Origin: SZUA-430 sp040080835
GTDB lineage: Bacteria > Pseudomonadota > Alphaproteobacteria > Micropepsales > Micropepsaceae
Assembly: GCA_040080835.1 (NCBI GenBank)
Contig: JBEBHP010000020.1
Span: forward strand, 8,942 to 72,941
Reading direction: 5' to 3'
DNA: 64,000 nt
Part shown: piece by piece, positions 59,821 to 64,000 of the stretch
Position numbering within the stretch: position 1 is the stretch's first letter
Layout: each line of letters begins with the position of its first letter
The notes under the pieces: model-generated
Database searches by the model: none
What the model saw: only the letters and a program-made list of their open reading frames with translations
What the model was told of the DNA's origin: nothing
Made by a program: the position numbers and the translations under genes

Positions 59821-60199
59821 GATGTCACCTGAATGACGGCCGGAACGCATTGTTCGCGCCGCAACGCCGGAAGCCGGTGCGCGTCTGCGCCTTTCATTCG
59901 GCGGGGCACCGGCAATCGTCCGGTTGCGAATAAAGATGATGCGAGTGCAAGGCGCAGTCAACTCTTGAATTCGCCATCATTGGAATCCGGGTGCCGGTTA
60001 ACTAGGAGGGAATTGCGCGGAAAGGATACGTATTTCGTACCAGCATGTGCCGGATGCATGGCTGTTCTGCGGCAGCCCCGGCCGCAATCGGTGAGACAGC
60101 CCCTGTCCCGCGGTTTCACCAATATGAGCCCGAATTTAACGCCATTTTACCGCAGGATGGTTTACACCCTCGGGAGCGCTCAACCGGGGACGGACAGCA
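59821..60199. other. Gap between slipin and fhs
   Basis: No gene is supported in these 379 bases. They should hold the divergent promoters. An AGGAGGGA at 60004-60011 has no start codon at useful spacing. No riboswitch-like structure is recognised. Confidence 0.5.
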
Positions 60200-61870
60200 T
60201 TGAAGGACGACATCGAAATCGCGCGCGCGGCGCGAATGAAGCCCATCGAAGACATCGCAATGTCGATCGGCATTCCGAACGACGCGCTTCACGCTTATGG
60301 CAAGCACAAAGCCAAGATCGATTTCGAATTCATCGAAGGTCTGCGCACGCACCCGCATGGCAAGCTTGTCCTGGTTACCGCAATAACACCCACCCCAGCG
60401 GGTGAGGGCAAGACCACGACAACGGTCGGCCTCACCGACGGGCTCAATCACATCGGCAAGCGCGCCGTCGGCTGCATTCGCGAACCATCCCTAGGGCCGT
60501 GCTTCGGCATGAAAGGCGGAGCGGCGGGCGGCGGCCGAGCCCAAGTCGTGCCGATGGAAGACATCAATCTTCACTTCACCGGAGATTTCCACGCCATAAC
60601 CTCGGCCAACAATCTGCTCGCCGCGATGATCGACAATCACATCTATTGGGGCAACGCGCTCCAGATCGATCCGCGCCGCGTGTTCTGGCGCCGTGTCATG
60701 GACATGAACGACCGTGCGCTGCGCCAGATCGTCAGTTCCTTGGGCGGTGTCGCCAACGGGTTTCCGCGCGAAGACGGTTTCGACATCACGGTGGCGTCGG
60801 AAGTGATGGCAATCTTCTGTCTGGCAAAAGATCTGAAGGATCTGGAACGGCGACTGGGCAACATCGTAGTGGCCCAAACGCGCGAGAAGAAGAACATCAC
60901 CGCGCGCGACATCCAGGCTGCCGGCGCCATGGCCGTGCTGCTCAAAGATGCCCTGATGCCAAATCTCGTGCAGACATTGGAAAACAACCCGGTTTTCGTC
61001 CATGGCGGCCCCTTCGGCAACATCGCTCATGGATGCAACTCCGTCCTGGCGACTTCGACGGCGCTCAGCCTCGCGGACTACGTCGTGACCGAAGCAGGCT
61101 TCGGAGCGGATCTGGGTGCAGAGAAATTTTTCAACATCAAATGCCGCAAAGCGGGTTTGCGTCCCGAAGCAGCCGTGATCGTGGCCACGGTCCGCGCGCT
61201 CAAGATGCATGGTGGCGTAGCCAGGGAGAATCTCAAGGATGAAAGTGTTGCGGCCGTGCAGAAGGGGGCGGCAAACCTGGCCCGCCACGTCGCGAACGTG
61301 AAGAAATTCGGTGTCCCAGTCGTCGTCGCGATCAACCGCTTCAGTGAAGATACGCCGGCCGAAATCGAAGCCGTCGAAAAAGCAGCTCGGGCGCAGGGCG
61401 TCGATGCCGTGCTGTGCAGTCATTGGGCTGATGGCGGCAAGGGGTGCGCCGAACTTGCGCGCCAGGTCGTCAAGCTCTGCGAAGGCGGCCACTCGCAATT
61501 CGCGACGCTTTATCCCGACGAGATGAGCCTGTGGGACAAAGTCCACACCATCGCGACCTCGCTTTACGGCGCAAGCGAGATCACGGCCGACAAGACGGTA
61601 AGGGAGCGCTTCCGCGAATTGGAACGGGAAGGCTTCGGTCAATTTCCAGTCTGTATCGCCAAGACACAATACTCGTTCTCTACCGATCCCAAGCTGATGG
61701 GCGCACCTTCAGGCCACTCTGTCGCTGTTCGTGAAATCAGACTATCGGCGGGTGCCGAGTTTGTCGTGGTGATTACCGGGGACATCATGACCATGCCGGG
61801 CCTGCCGCGTGTGCCTGCCGCCAACACCATCCGCCTCAACGAGAACGGATTGGTAGAAGGGTTGTTCTAA
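60200..61870 (+). CDS. fhs: Formate-tetrahydrofolate ligase
   Basis: A 556-residue enzyme joining formate to THF with ATP, giving 10-formyl-THF for purine and formyl-Met synthesis. The start is TTG at 60200, which gives the family N terminus KDDIEIARAARMKPIEDIA. The ATP loop is TPTPAGEGKTTTTVGLTDGL; other blocks are EPSLGPCFGMKGGAAGGGRAQVVPMEDINLHFTGD and GFGADLGAEKFFNIKCRKAGL. The length is typical. Use of TTG may lower translation. Confidence 0.97.
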   Translation: MKDDIEIARAARMKPIEDIAMSIGIPNDALHAYGKHKAKIDFEFIEGLRTHPHGKLVLVTAITPTPAGEGKTTTTVGLTDGLNHIGKRAVGCIREPSLGPCFGMKGGAAGGGRAQVVPMEDINLHFTGDFHAITSANNLLAAMIDNHIYWGNALQIDPRRVFWRRVMDMNDRALRQIVSSLGGVANGFPREDGFDITVASEVMAIFCLAKDLKDLERRLGNIVVAQTREKKNITARDIQAAGAMAVLLKDALMPNLVQTLENNPVFVHGGPFGNIAHGCNSVLATSTALSLADYVVTEAGFGADLGAEKFFNIKCRKAGLRPEAAVIVATVRALKMHGGVARENLKDESVAAVQKGAANLARHVANVKKFGVPVVVAINRFSEDTPAEIEAVEKAARAQGVDAVLCSHWADGGKGCAELARQVVKLCEGGHSQFATLYPDEMSLWDKVHTIATSLYGASEITADKTVRERFRELEREGFGQFPVCIAKTQYSFSTDPKLMGAPSGHSVAVREIRLSAGAEFVVVITGDIMTMPGLPRVPAANTIRLNENGLVEGLF

Positions 61871-61903
61871 GCGATCGAAGTTGTGACTACGGCTTAGAGG
61901 AGC

Positions 61904-62413
61904 ATGCGATTGGAGTCTTTGCCGTCAGCAGCGACAAATGTGAAGCGGAGATCCATTTGGTGGGTTCTGTTCTTGAACATCATTAGCGGTGGCCTGGCAC
62001 TTATTTTTTACGCTGGGAGTATCGCGAATGATTTGAACAATCTGAATATTCCAAACAAACTAAACATCCGCTTATACGGATGGATTGTTGCAACGCTCGG
62101 AGTTGTACACTTGTCGATCATGATCTTGACGCAGTTGCTGCTCAACTCCTGCGGAGAAAGCGTTAGTTGTCGTCTTGACTCTATCGGACTGTTCTTCGCA
62201 CTAGATGTACCGATCGCCGTGGTCCTCTTTTTGGCAGTATCTCTGATACTGATAAGCAGCTTCAAGAGGCTGCGACCCATTCTACCTTCCAAGGGTATCA
62301 AAGCGATGGGCGTCGTTCCATTCTCGATACTGTTTGCAATTCCGCCCCTGGCCATTTTTTGCAACATTTATCTTCAATCAAAATTGAATTCGTTTCTCTC
62401 CGCCCGATTGTGA
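61904..62413 (+). CDS. Membrane protein of unknown function
   Basis: A 169-residue protein with a GAGGAGC site directly before the ATG. Four hydrophobic segments are visible: WWVLFLNIISGGLALIFYAG, LYGWIVATLGVVHLSIMIL, IGLFFALDVPIAVVLFLAVSLILI and GVVPFSILFAIPPLAIFCNI. Codon use is clearly more AT-rich than in neighbouring genes, suggesting recent transfer. No family is recognised. Confidence 0.7.
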   Translation: MRLESLPSAATNVKRRSIWWVLFLNIISGGLALIFYAGSIANDLNNLNIPNKLNIRLYGWIVATLGVVHLSIMILTQLLLNSCGESVSCRLDSIGLFFALDVPIAVVLFLAVSLILISSFKRLRPILPSKGIKAMGVVPFSILFAIPPLAIFCNIYLQSKLNSFLSARL

Positions 62414-62484
62414 AAATTGAGGCAGTTCTGAAAACCATGACGGACGGAAGGCGAGATGAGAGAATTTGAAATAGAAGAGGGTGA

Positions 62485-63264
62485 TCAAACCTTCTTCGCC
62501 GTCGACCAGGCATAGAGCGCAACAGCCGCGGCATTCGACACGTTGAGGCTTGGCATTGCTTCAGTCGTCGGCAAGCGCACGGTCACATCGCAGTTCTCGC
62601 GCGTCAGGCGGCGGATGCCTTCCCCTTCAGAGCCCAGCACCAGTACGATGTCCCGGTTGAGATCAACCTCGGCCAGCGACTCGTTTTCGCCATCGGCGAA
62701 GGCAAGGCGCATGAATCCGTCTTTGCCCAGCTGCTCAAGCGTGCGCGAGATATTGACGACGTGGATGATCGGAACGGTCTCCAGCGCGCCGCTCGCCGCC
62801 TTGGCGAGAACGCCTCCAATCGGAGGGGTGTGCCGATCCTGCACAATTATACCGCAGGCGCCAAAAGCGGCAGCAGACCGGATCACGGCCCCGAAATTGT
62901 GCGGATCCGTCACCTGGTCAAGCAGCACCAGGCAGCAGGGCCGTTTAGCACGATCAATCACGGCTGCGACTTCATGTTCCGGCAAGGGAAAGGCGTGGAG
63001 GGCGAGGCCCTGGTGGACGGCATCCCGGGGCAAAATCCGGTCAATAGTGTAGTGGTCAGTCTGCTCGACCATCGCCTTTGCACGCCCCGCCAGCCGCAGG
63101 ATCTCGGGGTCGGCATCGGGCCCGACCAGCAATTTTCGGCACTTTCGCGCCGGATTCTTGAGGGCAGCCGTCACGGCATGAGTGCCCCAAAGCCATATCA
63201 AGCCGCCCGTGTCGCTGCGGTCCTTGTTCGGCGAGGGCCGGTTCCTATCTTTGTGTCTGGTCAT
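62485..63264 (-). CDS. rlmB: 23S rRNA (guanosine-2'-O-)-methyltransferase RlmB
   Basis: A 259-residue SpoU/TrmH-type SPOUT methyltransferase. After a basic N terminus, the substrate-binding L30e-like domain (LIWLWGTHAVTAALKNPARKCRKLLV) precedes the catalytic knot domain with LVLLDQVTDPHNFGAVIRSAAAFG, LVLGSEGEGIRRLTRENCD and MPSLNVSNAAAVALY. It methylates 23S rRNA or a related RNA using SAM. Family members differ in target, so RlmB is the best but not the only choice. Confidence 0.9.
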   Translation of the reverse strand: MTRHKDRNRPSPNKDRSDTGGLIWLWGTHAVTAALKNPARKCRKLLVGPDADPEILRLAGRAKAMVEQTDHYTIDRILPRDAVHQGLALHAFPLPEHEVAAVIDRAKRPCCLVLLDQVTDPHNFGAVIRSAAAFGACGIIVQDRHTPPIGGVLAKAASGALETVPIIHVVNISRTLEQLGKDGFMRLAFADGENESLAEVDLNRDIVLVLGSEGEGIRRLTRENCDVTVRLPTTEAMPSLNVSNAAAVALYAWSTAKKV

Positions 63265-63305
63265 TCTGCCGCCCCAAAAGACGGGGGAACATAGGGGTTA
63301 ACCAG

Positions 63306-63334
63306 TTGACAAGCCAGTGAGTTCTTCGCCATAA
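63306..63334 (+). promoter_or_regulatory. Possible promoter of the tRNA-tuf operon
   Basis: TTGACA at 63306-63311 is a perfect -35. At 17-19 bases downstream only CATAAG / CCATAA fits a -10, which is weak. It is the best candidate upstream of tRNA-Tyr. Confidence 0.3.
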
Positions 63335-63455
63335 GCCCCGGTCTCATGCCCTCCTTTTGGTGGGCAACAGCAGGCGCGATCCCAAGAGATAGGATAAAAT
63401 TCACAAACAGCTGAAGCAATCACGCACGCGGCGCAAGCGCGCGCATGTCCATTTT

Positions 63456-63541
63456 GGGGGAGTGTCCCGAGTGGCAAAGGGGGCGGACTGTAAATCCGCT
63501 GGCTTACGCCTTCGTAGGTTCGAGTCCTACCTCCCCCACCA
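63456..63541 (+). tRNA. tRNA-Tyr (anticodon GTA)
   Basis: The acceptor stem GGGGGAG (63456-63462) pairs with CTCCCCC (63531-63537). The anticodon GTA is at 63490-63492, the T arm contains GGTTCGAGTCC, and a long variable arm marks it as class II. The terminal CCA (63539-63541) is encoded. Confidence 0.95.
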
Positions 63542-63688
63542 TCTCTTTCCGCAAGGAGTTGAGATGGCGGGCCGGAAAATTGTACGGCGAAGGATACCCG
63601 CTGACGCTCAGGCAAAAGCGGGAAGACATGTGTGCAAGCGTTGATTGGATTGGTTGAAGACAGATCAAAACGGCTCATGCCGGAAGTT

Positions 63689-63762
63689 GCGGGTGTAGCT
63701 CAATGGTAGAGCAGAAGCCTTCCAAGCTTACGACGAGGGTTCGATTCCCTTCACCCGCTCCA
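63689..63762 (+). tRNA. tRNA-Gly (anticodon TCC)
   Basis: The acceptor stem GCGGGTG (63689-63695) pairs with CACCCGC (63752-63758). The anticodon TCC is at 63721-63723 and the T loop reads GGTTCGATTCC. The CCA (63760-63762) is encoded. It lies between tRNA-Tyr and tuf. Confidence 0.96.
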
Positions 63763-63901
63763 TTCTTCGTCGGCGACGCAAACGCTGGACAGGAATGAAG
63801 CTGACGGAGAGTGACATTGAAAATACCGGACTGGCAAGTCGCAATGGGATGTCTTGTTGAAGTAGCGGAACACAGAACGAGTAGAATTAGGGAATAGATA
63901 G

Positions 63902-64000
63902 ATGGGCAAAGCGAAATTTGAGCGGAACAAGCCGCACTGCAACATCGGGACGATTGGGCACGTTGACCACGGCAAGACGTCGTTGACGGCGGCGATCACG
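63902..64000 (+). CDS. tuf: Elongation factor Tu, 5' part
   Basis: The first 33 codons of EF-Tu are visible and the gene runs off the right edge. The N terminus GKAKFERNKPHCNIGTIG and the nucleotide-binding loop GHVDHGKTSLTAA are unmistakable. EF-Tu carries aminoacyl-tRNA to the ribosome. It follows tRNA-Gly by about 140 bases, probably in one transcript. Confidence 0.98.
   Translation, partial: MGKAKFERNKPHCNIGTIGHVDHGKTSLTAAIT

Noticed and set aside
60491..61669. A 392-codon open frame opposite fhs
   Set aside because: It is antisense to a clear enzyme gene, with shadow-type composition.
63298..63678. A 126-codon minus-strand frame across tRNA-Tyr
   Set aside because: It is the reverse of a tRNA gene and cannot be coding in this place.

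Overview
The window looks like a piece of an alphaproteobacterial chromosome, probably free-living. GC content is moderately high (roughly 58-60% by eye). The order surA - lptD - lptG - lptF, divergent from pepA - holC, with an ABC-F ATPase, ndk, purM - purN and metG further along, is typical of alphaproteobacteria such as Hyphomicrobiales and Micropepsales relatives. The exact order cannot be decided from the sequence alone. The right end carries tRNA-Tyr, tRNA-Gly and the start of tuf, a common proteobacterial arrangement.

Layout. 1-5.7 kb: outer-membrane biogenesis block on the minus strand (surA, cut by the window edge; lptD; lptG; lptF). 5.9-7.9 kb: pepA-holC. 7.9-16.6 kb: accessory block with an ankyrin protein, a class III nucleotide cyclase/TPR protein followed by an internally deleted second copy, a SIMPL protein, a Pro/Ala-rich small protein, a membrane-anchored TPR protein, and a glutathione transferase. 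16.8-28.7 kb: the most distinctive part, a minus-strand cluster of a 2440-residue haem peroxidase with RTX repeats, a multicopper oxidase and a Sco1-cytochrome c fusion. It is divergent from an OmpR-type regulator whose receiver has lost its phospho-acceptor. 29-34.4 kb: ABC-F, ndk, and five small exported or membrane proteins of unknown role, two of them paralogues. 34.5-42.9 kb: a GbsR/MarR regulator with a dyad operator leading a DUF4166/SDR operon, then a GST, a prolyl oligopeptidase, an NAD-dependent epimerase and a PYROXD2-like oxidoreductase. 42.8-50.1 kb: purN-purM, metG-GNAT, two L,D-transpeptidase paralogues, a nitroreductase. 50.1-51.4 kb: two copies of a palindromic intergenic repeat around a small exported protein. 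51.4-60 kb: mixed metabolic and unknown genes, including a large unknown polytopic protein and a frameshifted RibD/DHFR-like gene. 60.2-64 kb: fhs, an AT-rich orphan membrane protein, rlmB, two tRNAs and tuf.

How genes may work together. The peroxidase, multicopper oxidase and Sco1-cytochrome c together suggest an extracellular or periplasmic oxidation system: a secreted Ca-binding haem peroxidase, a copper oxidase, and a copper chaperone with an attached electron carrier. Peroxidases of this general type (MopA) and multicopper oxidases are both known Mn(II) oxidases in other bacteria, so Mn(II) oxidation is the leading hypothesis. The sequence does not prove a substrate. No type I secretion genes are visible nearby although the peroxidase looks like a type I substrate.
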